From Blastococcus sp. TML/M2B (GTDB taxonomy: Bacteria > Actinomycetota > Actinomycetes > Mycobacteriales > Geodermatophilaceae), in the NCBI RefSeq assembly GCF_016612865.1, contig NZ_JAENZZ010000002.1:1488001-1552000 (forward strand): a stretch of 64,000 bases of DNA, in the 5' to 3' direction. Below are positions 20,642 through 29,223 of the stretch, in pieces. The translations under genes and the position numbers were made by a program. The notes under the pieces were generated by a model that had not been told where the DNA came from, did not search any database, and saw nothing but the letters and a program-made list of their open reading frames with translations. Each line of letters begins with the position of its first letter. Within the stretch, counting starts at the first letter, position 1.

Positions 20642-20683
20642 CGAAGCGGCCGGCCCCGGGAGAACCCGGGACCGGCCGCTTCG
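20642..20683. terminator. Bidirectional hairpin terminator
   Basis: An 18-bp stem with one internal mismatch and an AGAA loop, placed between the convergent acidic-protein gene and the RNA helicase gene. Confidence 0.8.
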
Positions 20684-20697
20684 TCGTCCAGTGCTGC

Positions 20698-22158
20698 TTA
20701 CGCGCCGTGGCGCGAGGGCCGGCCGGGCCGCCCGCTGCCGTACGAGCGCTCGCCCGCGGGCCGGTCACCGGCGGGCCGGGGACGGTCGCCGTAGGAACGA
20801 CGCGGGCCGCCGCGGGAGCCGCTGGGGCGCTCGCCGTCGCGACGCGGACGACCACCGGGGCCACCGCCACCGCGGCGCATGTCGCGCTGCGTGCGCTCCT
20901 TGGGCTCCACCGGGATGCCGGCGGCGACCAGGTCCAGGATCGGCTTGTCGCCGGGCCGGGTGCGGTCCAGCGGCGGGTCGACCTTGGCGGTGCGGAACCG
21001 GCGCTTGGCCTGGCCGACCTGGTCGGGCAGGAGCAGCGAGACGACGACACCGGCGGCGCCGGCGCGGGCGGTGCGGCCCGAGCGGTGCAGGTAGGTCTTG
21101 GCGTCCGTCGGCGGGTCGTAGTGCAGGACCAGCGAGACGTCGTCGACGTGGATGCCGCGGGCGGCGACGTCGGTGGCGACGAGGACCGGCGAGCGGGCGT
21201 CGGTGAACTCCTCCAGCGCCCGGCGGCGCGCGGCCTGGGGCAGCCCGCCGTGGATCGCCTCGGCCTTGATGCCGGCGGCCTTCAGGTTGTCGGCGAGCCG
21301 GTCCACGCCCAGCTGGGTGCGGGCGAAGATGATCGTCCGGCCCGGTCGGGAGGCGAGCTCCGTGGCGACCTGCAGCTTGTCGCGGAAGGCCAGCGTGAAG
21401 GCCAGGTGCTCGGCCGGCGGGGCGTCGTCGCCGGCGCGCTTGACCTCGTGCCGGGCCGGGTCCTTGAGGTAGCGGCGGACCAGCGCGTCGACCTCGCCGT
21501 CCAGCGTCGCCGAGAACAGCAGGCGCTGGGCGTCGCGGGCGGTCTGGTCGAGCAGCTCCTTGACGACCGGGAGGAAGCCCAGGTCGGCCATGAAGTCGGC
21601 CTCGTCGAGGACGGTGACGACGACCTCGGCGAGGGTGGCCTCGCCCTGGCTGATCAGGTCCTGCAGGCGGCCGGGGGTGGCGATGATGACGTCCACACCG
21701 CGGCGCAGCTGCTGGATCTGGCGGTACATCGGGGCGCCGCCGTAGACGGTCGCCAGCTGCACACCGGTGGCCTGGCCGAGGGGCGCCAGGTTGTCGTGCA
21801 CCTGCTGGGCGAGCTCGCGGGTCGGCACGAGGACCAGGCCGCGCGGGGCGCGACGGCCCTGCTTGACCTCGGCGCCGATGCGGGCGAGCAGCGGCAGGCC
21901 GAAGGCCAGCGTCTTGCCCGAGCCGGTCGCGGCCTTGCCGAGCACGTCGCGACCGGCGAGGGCGTCGGGCAGGGCGGAGGTCTGGATGGCGAACGGGCGG
22001 TGGATGCCGCGCCGCTCGAGCGCGGTGACCAGCAGCTGGGGCAGGCCCAGCTGGCCGAAGGTCGGGCCCTGGGGCTCCGCGGGGGTCTCGGCGGGGGTGT
22101 TCTCGATGGTGGTGTCGGCGTCGTTCGACTCGAACGAGACAGGGTTGACCACAGTCAT
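20698..22158 (-). CDS. DEAD-box ATP-dependent RNA helicase
   Basis: 486 residues. Helicase motifs in order: Q motif (FGQLGLPQLLVTALERRGIHRPFAIQ), motif I AATGSGKT, Ia PTRELAQQ, II VLDEADFM (DEAD), III SATLD, V VATDVAARGIHV, VI HRSGRTARAG. The C-terminal ~75 residues are an Arg/Gly-rich RNA-binding tail. Likely role is RNA unwinding in ribosome assembly or cold adaptation. ATG at 22158 follows a GGAG site that sits in the 3' arm of a hairpin, within a ~170-nt structured leader. Confidence 0.93.
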   Translation of the reverse strand: MTVVNPVSFESNDADTTIENTPAETPAEPQGPTFGQLGLPQLLVTALERRGIHRPFAIQTSALPDALAGRDVLGKAATGSGKTLAFGLPLLARIGAEVKQGRRAPRGLVLVPTRELAQQVHDNLAPLGQATGVQLATVYGGAPMYRQIQQLRRGVDVIIATPGRLQDLISQGEATLAEVVVTVLDEADFMADLGFLPVVKELLDQTARDAQRLLFSATLDGEVDALVRRYLKDPARHEVKRAGDDAPPAEHLAFTLAFRDKLQVATELASRPGRTIIFARTQLGVDRLADNLKAAGIKAEAIHGGLPQAARRRALEEFTDARSPVLVATDVAARGIHVDDVSLVLHYDPPTDAKTYLHRSGRTARAGAAGVVVSLLLPDQVGQAKRRFRTAKVDPPLDRTRPGDKPILDLVAAGIPVEPKERTQRDMRRGGGGPGGRPRRDGERPSGSRGGPRRSYGDRPRPAGDRPAGERSYGSGRPGRPSRHGA

Positions 22159-22168
22159 GCGGGGTGGG

Positions 22169-22270
22169 GCTCCGATACAGCTCGGAGCGCGTCCCGTGGG
22201 AGAGAGGAGGCTGCGGCGCGGAGCCGGTGTCCTCGCTGGCGATCGCTCGACGTCCGTCGGACGTGCGATC
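22169..22270 (-). promoter_or_regulatory. Structured 5' leader of the RNA helicase gene
   Basis: Two inverted repeats: GCTCCGA/TCGGAGC at 22169-22188, whose 3' arm on the mRNA contains the likely ribosome site, and GATCGC-(bulge)-ACGTCCG-T-CGGACGT-GCGATC at 22241-22270, a 13-bp stem with a 3-nt bulge. A -10 box TAACCT (minus strand, 22338-22343) would give a leader of about 170 nt. Confidence 0.5.
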
Positions 22271-22337
22271 TGCACGGATGCGCTCGTGCCCAGACGTTCC
22301 GTCCGGGAGGATGACCGGCCGATGTGCCGGTACGCCC

Positions 22338-22343
22338 AGGTTA
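22338..22343 (-). promoter_or_regulatory. Candidate -10 box of the RNA helicase gene
   Basis: TAACCT on the minus strand; no obvious -35. Places the start of transcription near 22331. Confidence 0.45.
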
Positions 22344-22359
22344 GCAGCGCACCGGCCTC

Positions 22360-22384
22360 CCCCATTCCCCGGAAGGGGGTGGGG
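22360..22384 (-). terminator. Weak hairpin downstream of add
   Basis: CCCCA...TGGGG with an inner CCCC/GGGG pairing, 15 nt after the add stop codon. No T-run. Confidence 0.35.
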
Positions 22385-22398
22385 ACGGTCACCCTCCG

Positions 22399-23475
22399 TC
22401 AGCCCCGCAGGGCGGCGTACCCGGGCCGGACGACGTCGGTGAGCAGGCGCGCGCGCTCGGACTCCTCGAGGAAGGCCGCCGCCAGCGCACGCTCGGTGAC
22501 GGTCGCGACGTCGTCCCAGCCCCAGCCGAAGGCCTCCGCGACGGCGGTCAGCTCGCTGCTCGCCGAGACCCCGCTCATCAGCCGGTTGTCGGTGTTCACG
22601 GTGACGGCGAAGCCCAGCCGGTGCAGCCGGTCGACCGGGTGCGCGGCCAGCGACGGGTAGGCGCCGGTCTGCACGTTGGACGACGGCGCGACCTCCAGCG
22701 GCACCTGCGCGTCGAGCACCCGCTGCGCGACCGGGCCCAGCGCGCCGTCGTCGGCCACCTCGTCGGCGATCCGGATGCCGTGACCGAGCCGCTCGGCCCG
22801 GGCGCCGTCGAGCGCGGCCCGGATGCTGTCGACGCCGGCGGCCTCACCCGCGTGGATGGTGCGGTGCGCGCCGGCCCGGTCCAGCAGCGCGATCGCGGCC
22901 GGGATGCGGTCCGGCGGGAAGCCGATCTCGGGCCCGGCCAGGTCGAAGCCGACCACGCCGGCGTCGCGGTAGCGCACGACCAGCCCGGCGACCTCCTCCC
23001 AGCGGTCCTCCTGCCGCATGGCGCACAGCAGCGCCCCGACGCGGATCGGCGTGCCGGCGGCGGTCGCCTCGGCGCTGCCGGCGGCGAGGCCGTCGACCAT
23101 CGCCTCGACGACGGCCTCGATCGGCAGCCCGCCCGCCGTCGCCAGCTCCGGGGCGAAGCGCACCTCGGCCAGCACCACGCCGTCGGCGGCCAGGTCGAGA
23201 GCGCACTCGCGGGCGACCCGGTGGATCGCGTCGGCGGTCTGCATCACGCCGACGGTGTGCGCGAAGGTCTCCAGGTACCGGACGAGCGAGCCGGAGTCCG
23301 CCGCCTTCCGGAACCAGACGGCCAGCTCGGCGGCGTCCGAGGCGGGCAGGGCGCGGTAGCCGTGGGCGTCGGCCAGCTCCAGCACCGTCTGCGGCCGGAG
23401 CCCGCCGTCGAGGTGGTCGTGCAGCAGGACCTTGGGGGCGCGGCGGAGGGCGTCGGCGTTCAGCGGTGCGGGCAC
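22399..23475 (-). CDS. add: Adenosine deaminase
   Basis: Deaminates (deoxy)adenosine to (deoxy)inosine, feeding PNP. 358 residues. Zinc and catalytic motifs: LHDHLDGG at residue 18, the HAGEAAG segment, RLGHGIRI and the VNTDNRLMSG metal-binding Asp. GTG start is 6 nt after TAGCGT (23482-23487, minus), so leaderless. Neighbouring deoA and cdd reproduce the add-deoA-cdd grouping of M. tuberculosis (Rv3313c-Rv3315c), here separated by an ABC exporter and a small unknown gene. Confidence 0.95.
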   Translation of the reverse strand: MPAPLNADALRRAPKVLLHDHLDGGLRPQTVLELADAHGYRALPASDAAELAVWFRKAADSGSLVRYLETFAHTVGVMQTADAIHRVARECALDLAADGVVLAEVRFAPELATAGGLPIEAVVEAMVDGLAAGSAEATAAGTPIRVGALLCAMRQEDRWEEVAGLVVRYRDAGVVGFDLAGPEIGFPPDRIPAAIALLDRAGAHRTIHAGEAAGVDSIRAALDGARAERLGHGIRIADEVADDGALGPVAQRVLDAQVPLEVAPSSNVQTGAYPSLAAHPVDRLHRLGFAVTVNTDNRLMSGVSASSELTAVAEAFGWGWDDVATVTERALAAAFLEESERARLLTDVVRPGYAALRG

Positions 23476-23604
23476 GGGTCGACGCTACCCAGGCCCTCCC
23501 GGGCGGCCCGCCCGCGCCCGTCCGGGTGACAGACCTCCCCGAAGGCGGCCGACCGGTGCGAAGGTGCCGGGAGGGGGCACGACGGCGACGGAGGGGGCAG
23601 GGCG

Positions 23605-24462
23605 GTGCTGGCGCAGGCGCGGGACGTCGCGGTGGCCCGGATGCCCGTCGTCACCGAGGCGGAGATGGCCGCCTCCCTGGCGCGCTCGGGAGCGCCGGTG
23701 GTGGAGCACCGCGGCCGGCTGTGGACGCCGACGCTGCCCGGCTTCTACCGGCCGGTGCACCTGCTGGCCCGGCTGTCCGACGCACAGGCCACGCGTCCGG
23801 CCCCGACCGCCTGGGGCTACCAGGCCTGCCTCGCCGACGACGACGCCCGGCACGCCGACGCGGCCGTGCCCGTCCACCTGGTGACCGACCTCGACGCGTT
23901 CGAGGAGCCCCGGCTGTCGAAGAGCCGCCGCCGCAGCCTGCGCAAGGCCCGCGAGCACGTGCGCTTCGTCGAGCTGACCGGGGCCGAACTGCTCCTGCGG
24001 GAGGGGTACGAGGTGCTCCGCTCGGCCCACGCGCGCAGCGGCGCCGGCCGGCTGCCGTCCCGCCGCGGGTACGAGGCGCAGGTGAGCCGGCTCGGGGACC
24101 CGGCCCACGGCATCGTCATCGCCGGTCTCGTGGACGGACGGCTGGCCGGGTACACCTCGGGGCACGCGGTCGACGGGACCGCCTACGCCCGGGACATGGT
24201 CGTCGCCTCCTGGGCACTGGACACCGGCATCAGCACAGGCCTGACCTACGAGTTCTTCTGGGCCTGCCGGCGGAACCCGGCGGTGCGCGAGGTGGTCGAC
24301 GGGTTGCACGCGCGCGAGGACGAGGGGCTGTGCCGGTACAAGGAGATGTCCGGCATCCCCCTGCGCCGCGTCCCGGCCCGGCTGTGGATGGTGCCCGGTG
24401 CCGCGCAGGTCCTGCGGCGCCTCGACCCGCACAAGTACTACCGGCTGAGCGGCCGCGGCTGA
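23605..24462 (+). CDS. Unknown protein with Fem/GNAT-like segment
   Basis: 285 residues, soluble. A basic stretch SKSRRRSLRKAREHVRF precedes a region (GRLPSRRGYEAQV, HGIVIAGLVDGRLAGYTSGHAVDGTAYARDMV) that resembles the acyl-transferase fold seen in GNAT and FemABX proteins, based on the IAGLVDGRLAGY-type strand pair. No family can be assigned firmly. GTG start follows GAGGGGGCAGGG. A 14-bp unit (gagcggccgcggct) repeats 2.4 times over the stop codon at 24447-24480. Confidence 0.7.
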   Translation: MLAQARDVAVARMPVVTEAEMAASLARSGAPVVEHRGRLWTPTLPGFYRPVHLLARLSDAQATRPAPTAWGYQACLADDDARHADAAVPVHLVTDLDAFEEPRLSKSRRRSLRKAREHVRFVELTGAELLLREGYEVLRSAHARSGAGRLPSRRGYEAQVSRLGDPAHGIVIAGLVDGRLAGYTSGHAVDGTAYARDMVVASWALDTGISTGLTYEFFWACRRNPAVREVVDGLHAREDEGLCRYKEMSGIPLRRVPARLWMVPGAAQVLRRLDPHKYYRLSGRG

Positions 24463-24480
24463 GCGGCCGCGGCTGAGCGG
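24447..24480. repeat. 14-bp tandem repeat, 2.4 copies
   Basis: The unit gagcggccgcggct at 24447-24460 and 24461-24474, plus a partial third copy. It contains the palindrome GCGGCCGC and covers the stop codon of the upstream gene. Confidence 0.8.
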
Positions 24481-24495
24481 CGTGACCGAGCCGGA

Positions 24496-25317
24496 TCAGC
24501 CCCGGTCCTGCCAGCGGAAGGTGCGAATGCACAGCAGCAGGCCCAGGACGCACCAGATGCCCAGCACCAGCGCGACCCGGCCCAGCTCCCACGAGCCGGC
24601 CGGCTCGTCGGCCGCCAGCGCGTCGGGCAGGAAGACCGACCGGAAGCCCTGCGCCATCCACTTGAGCGGGAACAGCGCCGCGAAGGTCTGCATCCAGGAG
24701 GGGATCTCGCTGAACTGGAAGAAGACGCCGGAGATGAACTGCAGCAGCAGCGCGAAGGGCGTCACCGTGGCCGAGGCCGAGCGCCCGTTCTTCGCCACGC
24801 TCGACATGGCGATGCCCAGCAGCGTGCAGGCCGCCGCGCCCAGGACGGTCACCCAGGCGAAGGTGAGCCAGTCGCTGCCCGTGGGCAGGTCGATGCCGTA
24901 GAACACGACGCCGACCAGCAGCAGGACGACGATGCTGGCCAGCGTCACCGCCAGCACCTGCGCGATCTTCCCGATGAAGAAGGCGCTGCGCGGCATCGGC
25001 GTCCCGGCCAGGTGCTTGAGCGTCCCGTCCGAGCGCTCGGTCGCGATGCTGATCGCCATGTTCTGGAAGCTGGCGCCCAGGATGCCGGCGGCGATGATCC
25101 CGGCCATGAAGTACTGCGTGAAGTTCACGCCCGAACCGAGGTCGTAGTCGAGCACCGCGCCGAAGACGACGAGCAGCAGCACCGGCAGCAGCAGGGTGAA
25201 CACCACCGACTCGCGCTGGCGGAAGAACTCCCTGAGCTCCACCGAGATGCGCGAGCGGTAGACGGCGGGCAGCGACGGCAGGGCCGTCGACGTGCGCTCC
25301 GGAGCGGTCGCCGTCAT
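24496..25317 (-). CDS. ABC-2 type transporter permease
   Basis: 273 residues with about six membrane segments. It begins with SRISVELREFFRQRESVVFTLLLPVLLLVVFG and carries TERSDGTLKHLAGTPMPRSAFFIGK, a hallmark loop of ABC-2 exporters, and QFISGVFFQFSEIPSWMQ. ATG overlaps the ATPase stop (ATGA). The pair is typical of small drug or lipid exporters; the substrate is unknown. Confidence 0.9.
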   Translation of the reverse strand: MTATAPERTSTALPSLPAVYRSRISVELREFFRQRESVVFTLLLPVLLLVVFGAVLDYDLGSGVNFTQYFMAGIIAAGILGASFQNMAISIATERSDGTLKHLAGTPMPRSAFFIGKIAQVLAVTLASIVVLLLVGVVFYGIDLPTGSDWLTFAWVTVLGAAACTLLGIAMSSVAKNGRSASATVTPFALLLQFISGVFFQFSEIPSWMQTFAALFPLKWMAQGFRSVFLPDALAADEPAGSWELGRVALVLGIWCVLGLLLCIRTFRWQDRG

Positions 25318-26216
25318 CGGTCGCCGATCATCTGCAGGTACACGTCCTCGAGCGTGGGGCGGGACACGGCGAGGTCGGGCACCTCGCCGGGGAAGCGGGC
25401 GGCCAGGTCGGCCACGAAGGCGGTGGGGGTCGGGGTCGCCTCGGTGCGGCGGGTGCCGTCCTCGGTCCAGCTGACCGTGGCCGGTGCGCTCTCCCGGCCG
25501 CCCAGGGCACTGGGGACGGCGACCTCGACCAGCCGGCCGCGGGCGATGACGCCGACGCGGTCGGCCAGCGCCTCGGCCTCGTCCAGGTAGTGCGTGGTGA
25601 GCAGCATCGTGGTGCCGAGGTCCCGGAGCGACCGGATCAGCGACCAGAACTGCCGGCGGGCCTCGGGGTCGAAGCCGGTGGTGGGCTCGTCGAGGAACAG
25701 CAACGTCGGGCGGCCCACGATCCCGAGGGCGACGTCCAGCCGGCGGCGCTGGCCCCCGGAGAGCGAGCGACCGCGGACGCCGGCCTTCTCGGTGAGGCCG
25801 ACGAGTGCGATGACCTCGTCGACGTCCCGCGGGTCGGCGTAGTACGAGGCCTGCGCGCGGAGCAGCTCGCGGACGGTCAGCTGGCTGTCGCCCGAGCCGG
25901 ACTGCAGCACGATCCCGAGCTGCGCCTTCCACGCCCGGGCGCCGTCGGCGGGGTCCTCCCCCAGCACCCGGACCTCGCCGGCGTCGCGCGCGCGGTAGCC
26001 CTCGCAGATCTCGACCGTCGTCGTCTTGCCGGCGCCGTTGGGGCCGAGCAGCGCGAAGATCTCCCCGCGCCGGATGTCGAGGTCGAGGCCGTCCACGGCG
26101 GTGAAGTCGCCGTACCGCCTGACCAGCCCGCGGATGGAGATCGCGGCGTCCGGGTCCAGCGGGTCACCCGGTCGCGGGCGGTCGGCCACGGCGGCCACCG
26201 GTGCAGAACTCGTCAC
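25314..26216 (-). CDS. ABC transporter ATP-binding protein
   Basis: 300-residue ATPase partner of the ABC-2 permease. Walker A GPNGAGKTTT near residue 58, Q-loop LQSGSGDSQLT, signature LSGGQRRRLDVALG, Walker B LLFLDEPTTGFDP, switch His in TTHYLDEAEAL. A C-terminal accessory region of ~75 residues ends in LEDVYLQMIG. GTG start lies 6 nt after CACTGT (26223-26228, minus), possibly leaderless. Confidence 0.92.
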   Translation of the reverse strand: MTSSAPVAAVADRPRPGDPLDPDAAISIRGLVRRYGDFTAVDGLDLDIRRGEIFALLGPNGAGKTTTVEICEGYRARDAGEVRVLGEDPADGARAWKAQLGIVLQSGSGDSQLTVRELLRAQASYYADPRDVDEVIALVGLTEKAGVRGRSLSGGQRRRLDVALGIVGRPTLLFLDEPTTGFDPEARRQFWSLIRSLRDLGTTMLLTTHYLDEAEALADRVGVIARGRLVEVAVPSALGGRESAPATVSWTEDGTRRTEATPTPTAFVADLAARFPGEVPDLAVSRPTLEDVYLQMIGDR

Positions 26217-26243
26217 GGGAGAACAGTGTCCTCCCCTTCCGCC

Positions 26244-27524
26244 TCACGCCGTTATGCGGTCGATCACCAGCGGCAGCGGGACGTCGTCGGTGTCGACGCC
26301 GATCGCCCCCTCGAGCGCCTCCAGGGCGCGCGGGATGCGGGCGGCGTCGTCGGTGTGCAACTCGAGCAGCGGCTGACCGGCGGTCACCTGCTCCCCCACG
26401 CCGGCGGCCCAGGTGATGCCCGCCGACGCCGAGACGCTGTCCTCCTTGCGCGCCCGGCCCGCGCCGAGCCGCCAGGCCGCCACCCCGAGGGAGAAGGCGT
26501 CCAGCCGGGTCAGCGTGCCCGAGGCCGGTGCGGTCACCACGTGCCGCTCGGCCGGCTGCGGCAGGGGCGCGTCGGGGTCGCCACCCTGCGCGGCGATCAT
26601 CGCCCGCCACGCGTCCATGGCCCGGCCGTCGGCCAGCGCCTCCGCGGGGTCGACGTCGCCCCGTCCGGCGCCGGCCAGCATCTCGCGGGCCAGCGCCAGG
26701 GTGAGCTCGACGACGTCGGCCGGGCCGCCCCCGGCGAGCACCTCGACGGACTCGGCGACCTCGACGGCGTTGCCGGCCGCGCGGCCCAGGGGGCGGTCCA
26801 TCGCCGTCACCAGGGCGACGGTGCGCACCCCCGCGGCCTCCCCCAGGCCGACCATCGTGCGGGCCAGCTCGCGCGAGGCGTCGGGGTCCTTCATGAAGGC
26901 GCCGGAGCCGGTCTTCACGTCGAGCACCAGCGCGTCGGCGCCCTCGGCGATCTTCTTGCTCATGATCGAGCTGGCGATGAGCGGGATCGACTCGACCGTG
27001 CCCGTGACGTCGCGCAGCGCGTAGAGCAGCTTGTCGGCCGGGGCGAGGTCGTCGCCGGCCGCGCAGACCACCGCGCCGACGTCGCGCAGCTGGGCCAGGT
27101 AGGCCCGCTCGTCGACGTCGGCCCGCCAGCCCGGGATCGCCTCCAGCTTGTCCAGCGTGCCGCCGGTGTGCCCGAGCCCGCGCCCGGACAGCTGCGGCAC
27201 CGCGACGCCGCAGGCGGCGACGAGCGGGGCCAGCGGCAGGGTGATCTTGTCGCCCACGCCACCGGTGGAGTGCTTGTCGGCGGTCGGCCGGCCGAGCGAG
27301 GAGAGGTCCAAGCGCCGCCCGGAGTCGATCATCGCCTGCGTCCAGACCGACAGCTCCCCCGGCGTCATGCCGCGGAAGAACACCGCCATGAGCAGCGCGC
27401 TCATCTGCTCGTCGGGCACCTGGCGCCGCGTGTAGGCGTCGATCACCCAGCGGATCTGGTCGGCGGAGAGCTCGACGCCGTCCCGCTTGGCCCGGATGAC
27501 GTCGATCGCGTCGTGCGCGCCCAT
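26244..27524 (-). CDS. deoA: Thymidine phosphorylase
   Basis: Phosphorolysis of thymidine and deoxyuridine to base and deoxyribose-1-phosphate. 426 residues; hallmark segment GRPTADKHSTGGVGDKITLPLAP, SGRGLGHTGGTLDKLEAIPG and VLDVKTGSGAFMK. C-terminal PYNP domain ends at ITA. The ATG overlaps the cdd stop as TGATG. It follows the nucleoside ABC importer and cdd, so imported pyrimidine nucleosides can be deaminated then split. Confidence 0.96.
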   Translation of the reverse strand: MGAHDAIDVIRAKRDGVELSADQIRWVIDAYTRRQVPDEQMSALLMAVFFRGMTPGELSVWTQAMIDSGRRLDLSSLGRPTADKHSTGGVGDKITLPLAPLVAACGVAVPQLSGRGLGHTGGTLDKLEAIPGWRADVDERAYLAQLRDVGAVVCAAGDDLAPADKLLYALRDVTGTVESIPLIASSIMSKKIAEGADALVLDVKTGSGAFMKDPDASRELARTMVGLGEAAGVRTVALVTAMDRPLGRAAGNAVEVAESVEVLAGGGPADVVELTLALAREMLAGAGRGDVDPAEALADGRAMDAWRAMIAAQGGDPDAPLPQPAERHVVTAPASGTLTRLDAFSLGVAAWRLGAGRARKEDSVSASAGITWAAGVGEQVTAGQPLLELHTDDAARIPRALEALEGAIGVDTDDVPLPLVIDRITA

Positions 27525-27943
27525 CAGCCCTGCCCCCGCTCCGCCGCGGCGACCAGGTCGTCGGGGCCGAAGGCGTCCGGCAGCACCTCGCGCATCGGCA
27601 CGATGCCGAGCGACACGGTCTCGATGAGCATGTCCGCGCCGCCGAACTCCCACAGCAGCTGCCGGCACCGGCCGCACGGCATCAGCGGCCGGCCGTCCCC
27701 GCCGACGCAGGCCACCGCGACCAGCCGGCCGCCGCCCGAGCGCGCCAGGTCGCTGACCATGCCGCACTCGGCGCACAGACTCAGCCCGTACGAGGCGTTC
27801 TCGACGTTGCAGCCGGTGACCAGCCGCCCGTCGTCCACCAGGCCGGCGACGCCGACCGGGAACCTCGAGTACGGGGCGTACGCCCGGGTCATCGCCTCGC
27901 GCGCGGCCGCCCGGAGGGCGTCCCAGTCCACCTGCGCGGCCAC
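27524..27943 (-). CDS. cdd: Cytidine deaminase
   Basis: Converts (deoxy)cytidine to (deoxy)uridine. 139 residues. Substrate and zinc motifs: YSRFPVGVAGL, GCNVENASYGLSLCAEC (catalytic CAE) and PCGRCRQLLWEF. The GTG start overlaps the permease stop as TAGTG, and the gene's own stop overlaps deoA. Homotetrameric type by length. Confidence 0.96.
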   Translation of the reverse strand: MAAQVDWDALRAAAREAMTRAYAPYSRFPVGVAGLVDDGRLVTGCNVENASYGLSLCAECGMVSDLARSGGGRLVAVACVGGDGRPLMPCGRCRQLLWEFGGADMLIETVSLGIVPMREVLPDAFGPDDLVAAAERGQG

Positions 27944-29223
27944 TAGTGCTCCCCTCGCCGGTAGACCAGCCCGTCGGCCTTCGGCATCCGCAACCGCTGG
28001 GAGGCCAGCGACAGCACCAGCAGGGTGATCAGGTGCGGCGTGAACGAGACGATGCCGCTGGGCAGCTCGTCGATGGTGAGGAAGCCGACCAGGCTCAGCC
28101 CGGCGAACACCCCCGCGAGGACGGCCTGCAGGTACTTGCCGCGCACGGTCTGGAAGACCGCGACCGCCAGCAGGAGCAGGGCCAGGAGGAGCAGCAGCGC
28201 GACGACGGCGGTGCGGCTGCGCAGCTGGAGGCCGTCGGCGAAGCCGAACAGCCCCGCGCCGGCCGCGAGGCCGCCGGGCCGCCAGTTGCCGAAGATCAGC
28301 GCCGCCAGGCCGATGAACCCGCGCCCGCCGGTCTGGCCCTCCTTGAAGCTGTTGGCGACGAACACCAGCGCCGCCCCACCCAGGCCGGCCAGCCCGCCGG
28401 AGATGATCACCGCGATGTACTTCATCCGGTACACCGGCACGCCGAGCGTGTCGGCCGCGGCCGGGTTCTCCCCGCACGCCCGCAGCCGCAGACCGAACGC
28501 CGTCCGCCACAGCACGAGGTAGCTGACCGGGACCAGCAGGATCGCGACCAGCGTGAGGATGCCGAGACCGCTGGTGAACCCCCGGAGCAGCCCGGCGACG
28601 TCGGAGACGAGGAACCACCCGGAGCCGGCGACGTCCCCCAGCAGGTCGGGGCCGTCGGAGAGCACGGGGAGCGAGAACGTCGGCGGCCGGCTGGACATCG
28701 CCGGCGACTGCGTGACACCGCCACCGGCCGGGTTGTCGATGTAGAGCAGCTCGGAGAGGAACCGCACGATGCCGGCGGCCAGGATGTTGATCGCGACGCC
28801 GGACACGACGTGGTCGACGCCGAAGGTGACGGTGGCGACCGCGTGGACCAGGCCGCCCGCGGCGCCGAGCACGATCCCGCCGACGAGCGCGCCGGCCCAG
28901 CCCCACTGGTAGCCGGCCCAGCCGGCGCCCCAGGTGCCGAGGATCATCATGCCCTCGAGGCCGATGTTGACCACGCCCGCGCGCTCGGAGAACAGCCCGC
29001 CCAGCGCCGCCAGCCCGATGGGCACGGCCAGCAGCAGCGCGGTGGCGAAGGTCGAGGACGAGGTGAGCGCCTGCTCGCCGGAGACGACCCGGACGATCGA
29101 CAGCAGCAGCATGATGCCGACGAACACCCAGGTGACCCGGCGGGCGGTGCCCCCGCCCAGGAGCAGCTCGGTGATCGGCCCGCGGCTGGGCGCCGCGGTC
29201 GGTGCGGTGGTCACGGCGCTCAC
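27943..29223 (-). CDS. Nucleoside ABC importer permease (YufQ/RbsC-like)
   Basis: 426-residue inner-membrane permease with about ten hydrophobic segments. The segment SERAGVVNIGLEGMMILGTWGA is diagnostic of BmpA-linked nucleoside importers, with RLRACGENPAAADTLGVPV as the EAA-like cytoplasmic loop. The N-terminal ~30 residues are cytoplasmic. GTG start overlaps the preceding permease stop (29220-29222). Confidence 0.92.
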   Translation of the reverse strand: MSAVTTAPTAAPSRGPITELLLGGGTARRVTWVFVGIMLLLSIVRVVSGEQALTSSSTFATALLLAVPIGLAALGGLFSERAGVVNIGLEGMMILGTWGAGWAGYQWGWAGALVGGIVLGAAGGLVHAVATVTFGVDHVVSGVAINILAAGIVRFLSELLYIDNPAGGGVTQSPAMSSRPPTFSLPVLSDGPDLLGDVAGSGWFLVSDVAGLLRGFTSGLGILTLVAILLVPVSYLVLWRTAFGLRLRACGENPAAADTLGVPVYRMKYIAVIISGGLAGLGGAALVFVANSFKEGQTGGRGFIGLAALIFGNWRPGGLAAGAGLFGFADGLQLRSRTAVVALLLLLALLLLAVAVFQTVRGKYLQAVLAGVFAGLSLVGFLTIDELPSGIVSFTPHLITLLVLSLASQRLRMPKADGLVYRRGEH

